NCBI RefSeq assembly: GCF_020184175.1
Contig: NC_065530.1
Span: 33,581,260-33,645,259 of the forward strand
DNA from: Aphis gossypii
Lineage: Eukaryota > Arthropoda > Insecta > Hemiptera > Aphididae
Direction of reading: 5' to 3'
DNA length: 64,000 nt
Shown here one piece after another: positions 11,531 through 24,290 of this stretch; the stretch's first letter is position 1; every line of letters starts with the position of its first letter. The position numbers and the translations under genes are program-made. Below the pieces are notes generated by a model. The model saw only the letters and a program-made list of their open reading frames with translations. It was not told where the DNA came from and did not search any database.

Positions 11531-14500
11531 TTTTTACGATTCCGTGAAGAAGATAAAACGGCGGGAATAAAAAAATTAACAGTTCAATATTCTCGTCCGT
11601 TTTTCCACGGACTTTTGAATGCGCAATATTTAGAAACGTATACAGGTTATAGTTAGGTTGATTTTCATTAATTATAGGTACATTATAATAAATTATAATA
11701 CAATTTGATTATAAACTATTAACTTTTTAGTCGTCCAATGTTATTTAATACACGGTTTTAATTAACACGTCGTGTTATAATATTGTGTGGAATTGTAACG
11801 AACTGCGATTTAAAATGATAAACTATAAGTGTTGGGTCGTGATGTGTATATAATTAGTATATTACCTATATATATAATATTATATAGGTTATTATAGATG
11901 ATTTTAATGATAAGTTCTTTTCAAAACTCCTAATGGTTCACATATTTTTTATTTTCAAAAATAACAAAACATGTACGCATTTCTGATTAGGTTCTAATCA
12001 AATGCTATAATCACAATCACAAAATAAGATAACATACTCAAAAGAACACGCATAGTATATTGTGTATTATAGTTGCACATATAGTAAGATATATATTATA
12101 TTATAATGCTAGTTCGACGTTCGTGTATGTATTGGATATAATATATTATGCATTACAACACGGAATTATTATATTGTAATCGATGTGGCCTGTATATGAC
12201 GTACTGTATTAAAATTGGCGTGTTTGAATTTTAAAACACCTATGGTACCTATACTGTATACCTAAAATGTTTAACTCGATATTCATATAGGCACATGAAA
12301 CGACTGGAACGTTGACATTGTGCATAGACCATCTGTCGTCGGGTTCTAACTGCTTGTATATAGTTTTAACGCACGTTGCTGTGGTACGCATTGTAGGTAT
12401 TTTGTATAATAATATCATATACCATATAATAATAATACAGGTATACATATTATATACAATTATTAAAAAAAAAAGAAAGAAAAAAAATGTTTGTTTTGTA
12501 ACTCCGTGTGGGTGGTGACTGGTAAGTGCATTATTTTACCAGACGCAAGAGAAAAAAATGTATAATAATGATACGGTTGAATGGATGCCAAATCGTATAT
12601 ATGCATGCGTTTATATAATATACATAGTACCTATACAAACATGCACATGTATATATATACATATATAATATATAAAAAATAAAATAACATTTTTAATATT
12701 ATATTATTATTGTGCTCTGTTATTATAGGAGGTGTATACCAACGTACACAAATATATACAGCGAATTGTGAACCACGAAATGCCCAGAACGGAGACGGCA
12801 GCGAAGAACTATACTTTAGTCTCCGGTGGGGAACTTGCCGGTGACGGGGGAAAGGTTTATATTGTAGAGAGAAAAGAAAATCGAAATTTTTTTTTTCGTT
12901 TGTGTGTTTATGTACTATCGCAGACTAATGAACGATTCGCGTGTCGCAGCCGTATTATATGTTATGTGTAGTTACACATTATATAAATATATGTATATAT
13001 ATATATTATACCCACAGCGTATGCCACCTATTTATACAGGTTATAATATTTTCGCTTTAGTGGATAGTGTTTTACTGCGAGGTGTTTGTATGAGTGTTGT
13101 GCAAACACAACTATATGTATATTTTAATAATAATACACTAGAGGTTATAACAGTGTTTTTATGGGTTTACGTTTTTTCCCGACTTCCATTAGGCGACGAA
13201 CCGAAAAACTAAAGAATATTTTCGATAAGCAAACTAACGGCGGCGGAAGGGCGTTGAGCGAAATAATATTAATGATAGAAATTTAGAATTTAACAGAACA
13301 TTTTTAGAGTACTCGTACGGGCATTTATGAATAACAGACTCTCATCGGCAATCGAATTAATTATCATGATCTATGTCAATTATTTATATTACAAATATTT
13401 ACGAATACGAGATCGCGACTTTGTTGCTGTTTAATTGCATCACGATATACCTATAAATTAGGTATACACTTTGTGACTGGTATATAATTTATTATTTACT
13501 TTTTATAAACATATATAATATTATAGTTATTTATCTTGCGAAAATACAAGTTGTACATATTATTATAATTACATGTAAAAATTATTAAGACACAAGGAAT
13601 GTAATTCTACTAGCATGCGCCCCTCCCCCTACTCCCCCCAATAAAAACCAGCCACTTAAAACTACCTCATACTTCTAAACCAAGAATGTTAGTAAATAAT
13701 ACATTTTTTAAATATAACAATTTTTATCAGGCCTGTAAAAAAAATCTATAACATTTAAATTTTTGTGTTAAATTATTAACTTAGGGAAATTTTTCATAAA
13801 AATGTCTCAATATTACAACCAATACACACAAAAAGAATAAATTAATAGTTAATAAGTACAATCTACATACACAATATACAATATATTATACATATTATTA
13901 TTTATTTTTTTATATTTATATTATTTAAAACTGAACTGTAATAAACAATTAATTAAGGGGATTGGAAGCGATGATTTTCTGTCTAACACACGCGCAACAT
14001 ATGGTTATAGACGTATTTTAGCTATTTACAACGTACCGAATACTGATTGAAATAATGAAGCAATACGATTTTTCAATTTAAATTTATCACCAAGCAGTCT
14101 ACTTGAGATCGACTTTCCACATTTTAGATATTTTTTCCCAAAATCCTAAAACCGTTTTATTAAAAATGAGTTATCAAAAATACGGAGAATTCGATCTCAA
14201 GAAGATTTTACAACAAATTCAAATATGTTTTAAAAATTCTTATCGTAATAGTAGATACGCTGGAAATAGAACACATCTATTATCTTATGTTGCTCACGCG
14301 TTAAGCAAAAACAGAAAAACACAGCTTCCAATTTCCTTAACAACCATAAATCTTTTACAAAATAAAATAATATATACCAGGGGTCAACTTGCGGCTGACA
14401 TATCTTGTTCATAAAGACAAAATTTACTCATTTTTATTTAGAAATTTAATTTTTTTGGTATACATATTTTAATATTTTTAAGCACTTATCAAATTATATA

Positions 14501-14860
14501 AAATGTATTTATAAAAATGTTGGTTCAATAGATATTAATATATTATTGTGTTTATCTATGTAGCTCATGAACATATTTATGATGGCCACTCCTAATAATA
14601 TATATGTATATTTATACATAATATATACTATAGAGTCTATAGAATAGATTTCAATCTAATTTGTATTTATTTATAATAATTTGTTCACCTCAAAGTTTTA
14701 CAACAAATTATTCAACTATATAATACTGCCCACAACCGTTAATCGTTATGAGTAAAGGTGGTATTTTATAATAATACGCTGTATCAATACATTATTATTA
14801 TTATTTTATAGACCGACGCATGCTCGTATACGATTTATTATAAACCACGTTAAATTTTTA
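11531..14860. other. Gene-less AT-rich DNA
   Basis: Mostly AT-rich with TA/TAA words. A short GC-richer stretch lies near 12770-12860 and a C-rich stretch at 13620-13645. The plus frame 14103-14414 (103 codons) has plausible composition but matches nothing I recognise. No RNA gene or transposon was seen. Confidence 0.45.
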
Positions 14861-15490
14861 ACTCTTCGTTCACACATACATGATACATAGATTCGATGGT
14901 GTATGTGAAAGTGACTGGTGGTCGAAGGACGCATCAGTGCGTTTAGAGGCTTTAAAACCGGTGTGTGGGAGGGTGTGGCGGAAGGGTTTCCGAGGTACCG
15001 GAAATATATATACATAGGTATTACCTAAATATATATAAGGGCTTTCTCCCCCACCCCCACGATAGGTTTTAGCCATCCCCGATACATAATCAATCACTGC
15101 CGGAACGCGCGTTCCGGGCCGCCGGGTGCCGCCGCCGCCGTTAACTAAGAAACTTCGCTAGTCGTCAAATTCATTCATGCTAACCACCGCCACTGCCTTC
15201 TCCTCTCAGCTTGAATCTCCTTCACCCTATCTATGTTTCTCCCTCTCCCCATGCAGTCTCTCGCCGATCTCGTTTCGTTTCTCTCTTCCCAGTGCGTATA
15301 AAACGCGCACACCCCTCTGCAGAGTGTAGACGATCCAACCTATTTATCCCTTACAAATTAACTCGACCCTACCACCGTCATCGTGCAATTCCGTTAAATT
15401 GATTGAACCCGCAACGGCATCGGCTTCGGCGGCGGTATAACGACGACGACGGACGAACCCGACGTGCGGCATATACAGGAATATGACGAC
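14861..15490. promoter_or_regulatory. CpG-rich and CT-rich island, candidate regulatory element
   Basis: The core at 15060-15480 has dense CpG (GCCGCCGCCGCCG, GGCTTCGGCGGCGG, CGACGACGACGG), pyrimidine-rich CTCTC blocks (15196-15300), GCCATC near 15072 and a perfect 18-bp palindrome at 15100-15117. No convincing reading frame. Confidence 0.4.
15100..15117. repeat. Perfect 18-bp palindrome
   Basis: CCGGAACGCGCGTTCCGG is identical to its reverse complement, with four CpG sites. It lies inside a CpG-rich island. A dimeric protein binding site or cruciform is possible; function unknown. Confidence 0.9.
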
Positions 15491-16480
15491 AGAGTGGCAA
15501 CAAAATCGAATTTCATCGTTCGTTTTGTCGCACTTTAAGACGCGGTTATCTCATGTATAATAATTTATGAAATCTTCTAATATTTGTTTAAGACAAACTG
15601 TGTCAAAAAATGAAAATGGGATTATTATACTATATGTACTCGTAGGTATATATGGAATAGTATTCAATAAAAAGTCGATTGCCAGAATGTTTCGATCAAA
15701 TATTCAAATCCCTCGACATGCGTACAATATACTACTAAATGTACAACGTAGGTAATCAATACTGAAATACTTAAATCTTCGTACCATATTATATAATTTT
15801 GTGATACAATTATTAACACATTCCTTATTATTATCATTTTTAGGGATTTGAGAAATGAAATAATTTCTAAAATAAACTTTATAGAATATACATGTATACT
15901 AGGTAGTTATGGTCGGTGTTCAATATTATTATTTTGCATGTAATAAAATATAAATATAATAATATATCGTTTCCATTTTCAAGTTAGACAGACCCCATCT
16001 TATTTTTGGAATGCCGAATGATGTATTTAAAAATATATTAGAGTAGCCAGGACCGAATAATTTTCCATAGAAAAACAGGTTTCCGTGTTATTCATGTTCC
16101 ATATTACACGGCTATTTTATTGTAAATAGTAACGGTTGTGCTTTTACCTTTTATAGAGATCGTAAATACTTCGTATACACATTAAAAATGTAACTTAATA
16201 ATTTTAAACGAGTATAAAAATACCTATACAGTACGATTTACGGCGTTTTATACGTTATGTACTCAATGCAAACATCTGTCATAACGTCTGTTATAATATT
16301 GACTCGGTGTTAGAAAAAATGTTTCGATATCTTTTACGGCCTGCAATCACTAATAATAGGAATAATACATTATGTTTGTATCACGCGAAAATTGAAACGT
16401 GCTTATGTTTGCGTGTAAATCATAATATGTTGTGTATTATGTATAACGCGTATGTGCGTGTACTCGACGACAAAATTACA
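15491..16480. other. Gene-less AT-rich DNA
   Basis: AT-rich. The 62-codon plus frame at 15567-15755 shows no recognisable motif. Nothing else was seen. Confidence 0.45.
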
Positions 16481-16922
16481 GGATTTAAAACGGCCACCGC
16501 CGGCGTCGACAGCGCACCATCAGCGATCGGATTACACGGGGGCTTAGCGCAAATAATATATATAAGGACGATAGAGTATATATGTACATGTCGGGGTAGT
16601 AGAGTTGAGGGGTGGGTAAAGGCGGTAGACAAAATGTATATAGGTATATAAATTCACGAGGGGGTTCGTCGAACGCTCGGCGTGGAGAGGTGGGATATAT
16701 TATATGGGTAGAGGGGTAAACCGAGGGGTTTGTTTCTGGTGTACACCACACGCGCATATAATAGGTATATACGTACACCGGGCTGCGGCGGCGGGTTGAC
16801 TCTGACAAATCGCATATGATTACGGAGGTACTCGCCCGTGTGTTATTATTATGTCATTAGTGGCGCGGCGGCGACTGAAGGGTGCCCAGCCCGGCCTATA
16901 TATCTGACTACGCGCATACGAC

Positions 16923-16954
<32 letters not shown>

Positions 16955-17060
16955 AGTACAAACTGAAGTCTGTATGACTGTATATGTGTGTATGCGTGTA
17001 TGCTACGATGTGAAACTATACGGCTCTCGTATATATTATATATATTGTATACATACATAG
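16481..17060. promoter_or_regulatory. GC-rich island with TA microsatellite
   Basis: CpG-rich patches (CCACCGCCGGCGTCGAC near 16494, GGGCTGCGGCGGCGGG near 16780, GGCGCGGCGGCGACTG near 16862) are followed by (TA)12 at 16931-16954. Frames on both strands overlap and read as low-complexity Tyr/Ile/Arg. Confidence 0.35.
16931..16954. repeat. (TA)12 microsatellite
   Basis: Twelve perfect TA units. Confidence 0.9.
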
Positions 17061-18600
17061 AGCGGTTTTACGTCATGTTCAAAGAATTTTTTTTATTTTT
17101 TAATTTTACTTGAACGGCTACCAGTATGGATACATTTATCTGCAGTTATACAGAGGTAACCTCGAGAAAAGTGTCTTTTACCGTGGCTCAATGGCTGGAT
17201 TAGGTTAGGTTATAATCACTTATAACTTATATCGAGTATAAATGCCTATACGTTATATTTGACAGGAACTACATAATATAATTTAGCCGCATTAAACATA
17301 ATATGTACGTACATAGATTCTGCTGCGCGTTTAATAGGTATACGATAGGTATGTATATTATTGTTCGATCAAACGCCGTTTTCAGAATGCATTCTCGTGC
17401 AAGTTAAATAGTATTAAATCAGTTTAATAGTTTTTTCTGTACACCAAACTACGATATATCTTTGACGAACGAGATATAGATTATTCGTCTATTGAAAAAT
17501 CACAGCATTTTTTATAAATTGCCATTTATACAAGGTAGCCGTGTAAAAATAACGATTGGACATAAAGTGTGACGGGACTTTTCTTGCGAGGTGCAATCAA
17601 AATAAACCAAAATTCTAAACCATTACCGACTACTTCCTAAGTGCCATTTCGCGTGTCCTAAACCTTAGCACGCATAATCGAATGGATTAATTGATTTAAA
17701 TTACGGACGTTTAAACACGCGCGTTGTACGCGTTAAACGAATAGTCTGTTGTCAAAATAACTCAAAACAATAATTATTTAGTAATCTTTAGCGTATTGTT
17801 AGAAAAAATCTATTTATACTATAAACAACATAAAATGTACTAATCGTAACAGCAAATTATAGTGTTAGTTTATTTATGCATACATAATATATAAACCCGC
17901 AACGGTATAATATATTATATTATACATTATTCCAATAGGGGATACACAACATTACATGCATATTATAAATTACATTTAAAAATACGATTGATTTATACTC
18001 GTTGCTGCTTTCGAAAATCGAATTACACTTTTTTGCTAATGAAACGAGTGAAAAAGTCTCTCGGGAAACGGTGGCGTGACGCGACATACCTGCCACTCGA
18101 ACATTTGCACTATATAAAACTATATTATTATACTCTATTTTTCACTCTCTGCTGTCTTTCTGTCTCTCTCTCTTTCTCTCCCTTTCATGCAAAAAACGCT
18201 CTTACCCACGTTATAAAAAACATACCTATATTATAGATTTATCTGTACGCTGTTTAAACGACTTTCTTTAGAGTATGGAGTTGACTGTATAATATACTCG
18301 TATCTGTATATACTATAATAGTCATATTGATAAAACCTAAACTATAGTCACTTTTTTCGATTCTTCGGATTCTTTATTTAACAGTTTCAATATTGACCAT
18401 AGACCCAACAAAAAATACACCCACATTTTTCTAGCTTTTTACTATTTTCTTCATCTTATACATTACTCTTGCTATATTTATTGTTGTTGTTTAAAAATGT
18501 AATTTTTAAGTATTTTTATGACTTTCTTTATGCATTTCGTCATTAATACGTATCATCATCTTGACGCGTACTCAATAAAATATAATACAATATAATACAA
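17061..18600. other. Gene-less AT-rich DNA with a pyrimidine tract
   Basis: AT-rich. A CT-rich tract at 18145-18187 (TCTGTCTCTCTCTCTTTC) carries GAGAG on the minus strand. A short TTAGGTTAGG at about 17201 is two units of the insect telomere motif, too short to matter. No gene. Confidence 0.4.
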
Positions 18601-19640
18601 GCACAACATTGGCTACGTTGTTCCAAAATTTCGTTGACAACACGCGTACGATTCGCACGCATCATGGTGGCGTGTACCTACTTTTGTACAGACGTATTTC
18701 ATTATCTGCAGCGAAAATTTCAGCAGCAGTGTATAATATAACCGCTTATCGTCACCATACAATCCTTTATACATATTTTATTATTGTTCCCGATCCATCG
18801 CTTGCAGTATGAGAAATAATTGAGTGAATTTCCCTACCAGCAGAGGCAAAGCGGTATGGAGAAAAGAAAAATTTGACATAAAAAAACCACTGTAATATGG
18901 TTTGTATGGGGGTGACGTGAGGGGACGATGTCGACAACGAGAGTGGGCGAAAAAGAGAAAAATTAGAAATTCAGATTTGTGATATGAAAAATATATATAC
19001 GACGTGTGTGTGCGTAGCGTATATGTATACTAGCGACGCGAGTGTGCTCCCGGAAGTGGAGAAAAAGAATATGATCGAGTGCGGGTGAGAAGGGGTCGAG
19101 AGAGTAGGAAGGGCGCGTGGTGTGCGTTTAGAGCTTTTTGTGTCTGAGGCCGCGGCCAATTTATCAAAAAACATGTTCGACCCCTTCTCCCCCCGGGGGG
19201 TCAACCGCCAGTCAACCTTATGCTGTGGCGGCACCGCTCAAACAGTGAATCGTATCTTCATAATATTACAACGGTGACATTTCCCCGTCATTTTTTCGTT
19301 TTACGACCATTTTTCTTCACTCGCTCTTATACACAAGCTATACTGTGCTGTATATATAATACTACTATCGCCTTACTCTGCAGAAAAAACCCACACCGCT
19401 TTCCTTCTCGTCCCCGCCACTCTACACATACACACGCACACACACAAAAGCCCCTCGGCTTCATTTTTAACTTGCAAAATGACGTGGAAATTGAATCCGC
19501 TGCGACCGGGAGCGCGGCACAGTGACTTTTTCCGCATATACAAAGTCATTTTTTTTTTATCATCTTTATTGTGCATTTCTGACGTATGACCTTATGGCCA
19601 CCCCGTTCCCGTTTCCTTCTTATTTATTTTCATCGGTATA
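18601..19640. promoter_or_regulatory. GC-richer island, candidate regulatory element
   Basis: Raised GC at 18890-19240 (GGGTGACGTGAGGGGACGATG, CCCCCCGGGGGG at 19189-19200) and at 19380-19520 with a CA repeat. The minus frame 18971-19234 starts with a non-repetitive peptide (MPPQHKVDWRLTPRGEKG) but ends in Ser/His/Tyr low complexity and matches nothing known to me. Confidence 0.35.
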
Positions 19641-20360
19641 CATTGTAGCACACTATCTATTTTTACATACCTATATAATAGTATAATATTATACATTTGT
19701 ATTCTCTATACATATCTTGTACAGTACATGCACCGCAGTAGTGACTGAAACGAACTCTAATAAAGCATTATAATATATATATATATATATAATATACAGT
19801 AATAATAAAAAGGTATGTCCGTTAATGACACGTCTGACAACGCGATGACGATAGGTACGTATATATAAAAGTTTATTATTAATATTTTGTGTTTTTTTTT
19901 CTATCGCACCCAAAATCCGAATCAACGGAAATTGGTACGTCAATCAATCGGGTTGCTGCAGGAAGCGGCTTCGGGTGAAAAACAAAAACAAAAAAGGTAG
20001 GTAGATACGACAACATAACATATGCTAGCATATATATATATATATATAAAAATTTAAGAGTAGAGGTTATTAATAGTCTCCGTGGACCACGGTATCACCG
20101 AGATTAATTATTATTATTGTGTTATACGCTCCCCCTTGACGCCGCCGACGGTTCTCAACAAGTCGTCCTTGGTCACAGACTTGCCCTCCGGTCATTCCTC
20201 TCCACTCCATCCTCCGCCATTGCCATCATTCATATATAATATATTTTATACTAAATATAATAATAACATATAATATGCTGTATAATTTCCTCCCCTCGCG
20301 CTTTTCGTCCCAATAAACGCCGAAGTGTTTTTTCCACCTCCGTCGTCAATATAACATTAC
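19641..20360. other. Gene-less: TA microsatellites and a small GC-rich patch
   Basis: TA runs at about 19773-19790 and 20031-20048. A GC-rich patch at 20080-20350 contains CCGCCATTGCCATC, two GCCAT cores nine bases apart (20216 and 20222). No gene. Confidence 0.4.
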
Positions 20361-23300
20361 ATTTTAGACAAGAGCTTACGTAGATAATACATAATACATA
20401 AGTAATATATTAGTGGTTGGTACTTCCTATACATTTCAGAAACCTTGAAAAAAATTGTTGAATTTAAAAGCATAAACGAATAGATACTGTGTATCTTTAT
20501 TTATTATGCTTAATTTTTTTCAGAATTGCGCGTTAGTTATAAATTTAAAAGAAAAATTACCAACTGTAAAAATTTTAATTTCATATAAAATATATATTTT
20601 ATTATTATTATAATAATATTTTCATATTCACCCTACTTGCAAAGACTAAAGTTTATACTTTTTAATATTCTGCAGTTTTAATAGAACATCATAGTCGCGA
20701 GTAATTTTCTATAGCAGTATTATAGTCTATACTGTTATGACAACATTCATCTTACAAACGTATAAATAATTTATCAAATTTGTGTTCAGTTGAACCAACT
20801 TTGTGTTAATATAGTTTAGACATAACAACGAAGTATATTAACAAACTAACGTAAAGGTAGGTTAACATATCTGTGATTACACGTCGTTTTTAAAAAATAT
20901 TTATTTCTTAATCGAATTATAAGAGCGTTTAAAATATTTTTAATCAAAAAAGATTGTAACTCGCTTAAAAATTTAAAAGAAATGAAATATATCATAAAAA
21001 AAACTTTATGTAAAAACAGTTATATAATGTTGTTTTACTTTTAAGTTTATAAAGCGAAAGAGACTACTTATTACACATATGCATTATGCATGTAATCTGA
21101 TGTAGTACTTATGATCTTCTAAATATTTATTTGATGTTAATTTTTATGCTTTAAATATTAAATAGTGGTTTATAAAGAAGCACGAAGAAAATATATGTTC
21201 TCAAAATGTAATAATATTTAATGTTTACTTGACTAAAATTGTATGTATAATTAATTGTAAATTATGCGATTATTAATTTTACTACACGTCTAAATTTAAA
21301 TATTTAATTAATGTATTTGAGATGAATTTTCTGAGCACGTAAGACAATAAAATAAATATAGGTATATGTTAGCTTGTTAGCATATATTAATACACTATAA
21401 TACGAAAATTTTTTTTGTTTTAGCAATTAGAATGTCTTTATTTATATAATAAAAGTAGAGCAATTTTACTAGGTTTAAAATATTACATAAGAGTAGTTGA
21501 ATCTGATGAAAGTCGTTTTCGTAAAAAAACAGTCCTTACTCTTTAAATTATATTACTTATATGTGGTTACTTTGAAATTATGATACATTTTATGTAGATG
21601 GTGGAAATTTAATACTATCATATACAAAACCAATGAACATATTATGTTGTACCTATAATCTATATACATTATCCGTAAATTTTAATTTAAATATTCTGCA
21701 TATTAACTATAGGTACTATAATTAACAATGTACACGTGTAATGAAACCATCACATACACTATCATATAGGTATAGGTATTATAAGTTTATAATATATGTA
21801 GTATATAAATATTACCATTAGTTTTATAACTTATTAGTTATTTGGGAGTATGAAATTAAATTAAATTATCAAATAGAGTTATTATGAATATTATTATTAT
21901 ATAAATAAAAATTATTTTGTAATTGTGTATGCTGAATATTAAAATAAATATTATAAAATATAATAATAAAAAAATAATAGTAGGTATAAACCATGATTAT
22001 AATATTATATAAAATAAAAATATTCTAAACCACTAAATATTTTATTGATTTTGAACAATTTTAAAACCAATTGCCTAAATTTAATATAATTCAATATCTA
22101 CCTATGTATCTATTCTGCTAAATATATTCGCTATATTATATAACTAAATTTTTATTTTATTACTGTTTAAAAATATCCTGAGAGGTTTTAAAGCTATACT
22201 GAATCGTCATTATTGTTCTCTTTGCAATAGTATTATATCGTAATTTAAATTAAATTATATTATAAATAAAATATATAAGTATATAACATTCAATTAGAAT
22301 TAAGCATTAAATCATAGATAGTTATTGGTTATATATATATTTATTACCTATAAGGCTATAAAGTATAATATGTCATTATTTATTATTATTATGAATTTTT
22401 AGTATACTTTTTATTAAGTTAATATTATTAATACCATATGATTATGAATGCATTATTTAGTTTTTTTTTACCTTAATCAATCGAACAGACTTATATTATA
22501 AAAATCAATAAAGATGCTAAAATAAAGTGCATTATGTTATTTTTTATTAAATACAACTAATACATTTCAATTTTCTATTAATATCAACTGTTATGGTATA
22601 ATCCTGTGTAATTTCATACTCACTCATTCAAGTCTCTTATATACAATAATTATATTAGTTATCTTAATCAATATTATATAGGTAACTTATTGCTGATTAC
22701 CATACATGGATTTCTATATACTAACTACTCTATACTAATTTCTATATAGAAATCTGTGATAATATAATAATTAATAAATACCTATAGGTATCTTCCAGCC
22801 TCCAGGATTATTAGATATCATCGATAGGGATTTTTTAGAATTTTAGTACACGAATACAAAAACAATATTGTTGTTTATTTATTCTGAATGATAAATTGTA
22901 TATAAGTAATAAATATTTATTTGCATAATTTCCTCGAAATTAATTCGTGAAAATAAATTATGAAACAGGCGACCGGACAATTCTTAAAAGTTTAGACAAT
23001 CAAAATAATATATAACTAATAAAACAATATTATGGTATACATTCTATTTATTTTTAAAAATATGAATAGATATGTACCTAATTACAGTTATAACGATGGT
23101 ATATGTGAATACTGTAAACAAAAGTTTTCGTATATTTGAAAAATACCACAAAATGAATGTAGACAACATTATAATTTAAAGTATATAGGAACTCATCATA
23201 TTATCATTTATTAGTTTATATATTTTTAACATTAAATTACGGTTTTTGTGGAGAAAGTGTATACTTGTATAATAAATATAAATAATACATACATTACGTA

Positions 23301-24290
23301 TATATAATTAATAATTATATTGTATAATAATACAATAAATTACTATACATTTATTTTAAAGCATATTTCAATAAAACAATTCATATCATATGGTTTAAAA
23401 AACTGAAAACACCATGTGCTTATTTAAATACTATATAGTTACGTGTATATTGTAATATTGTATACATATATAAATATATGTGTGTGTGTGTATGTGTGTG
23501 TGTTTTAATAGTTAAAATTATAGGTACTATCTTTCCTGCAAATACTGCAACATGCACATGATGTGCATGATTAATCACAAAAGAACGCAGCAACTTGTCC
23601 TACACCGATAATTGTTTGATCACTGGTTATCATATTGAAAACCTGTTTATAAACTAAAAATCTAATGAATACCCATCATCGTGGCACGATGTCTTAAACC
23701 CCGAAACAACTTGTATACTGTATAGGTAAATAAGTGCGCATTATACACCCATTCAAGTGTATTGAGTTAACTAGTCCTCTGTGTAAATATTATATATACA
23801 TAATATTATTATAATACACCATCGTGTAAATTGACAGCTTGTAAAATGCAACGAAAATATTATATCACACAATATTTAGCCATCCCATTTAATAACCGGA
23901 TGATCCTTAAATTACTATATTTTGTTGATACGTTATTCAACATCGATAATAATTCTATGAACAATGCATTTTCTATACGCAGACAATATAAAGTCTTAGT
24001 GCATTGTGGTATCCCAATTTGCCGTTATAATAATATGTCGAACTAACCTACTAAGACACGAAATAAGTAAAAATAAAGCGTTTTGTGCCTATATATGTGT
24101 AGGTAGGTTATAATTGAGGTAGTGCACATAATATTGTATTATTATACGTCATAAAAAAAACTTTTCGAAGGTGTATATAGTGTATAGTTTCGGTAAACCA
24201 TAATAGTTTTTATCGTAAACGTTGTACAGCATAATTTAACCTTCATGATAGACAGATTAAAATAATAGCACGCGGACAGTAATTAATGTT
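20361..24290. other. Gene-less, very AT-rich DNA
   Basis: Almost uniformly AT-rich. A TG microsatellite is at 23479-23502. A 16-bp palindrome ATTTCTATATAGAAAT is near 22738. No gene, RNA or transposon was recognised; the plus frame 23831-24046 is a chance frame. Confidence 0.5.

Noticed and set aside
14103..14414. 103-codon plus frame
   Set aside because: Lys/Asn/Gln-biased as expected of AT-rich DNA; no motif or homology recognised.
17200..17212. TTAGGTTAGG words, also near 55537
   Set aside because: They match the insect telomere unit TTAGG, but only two units occur; too short to be interstitial telomeric sequence.
18971..19234. 87-codon minus frame beginning MPPQHKVDWRLTPRGEKG
   Set aside because: The first 30 residues look protein-like, but the rest is low complexity. 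There is no recognisable family and no clear splice context; left as unsupported.
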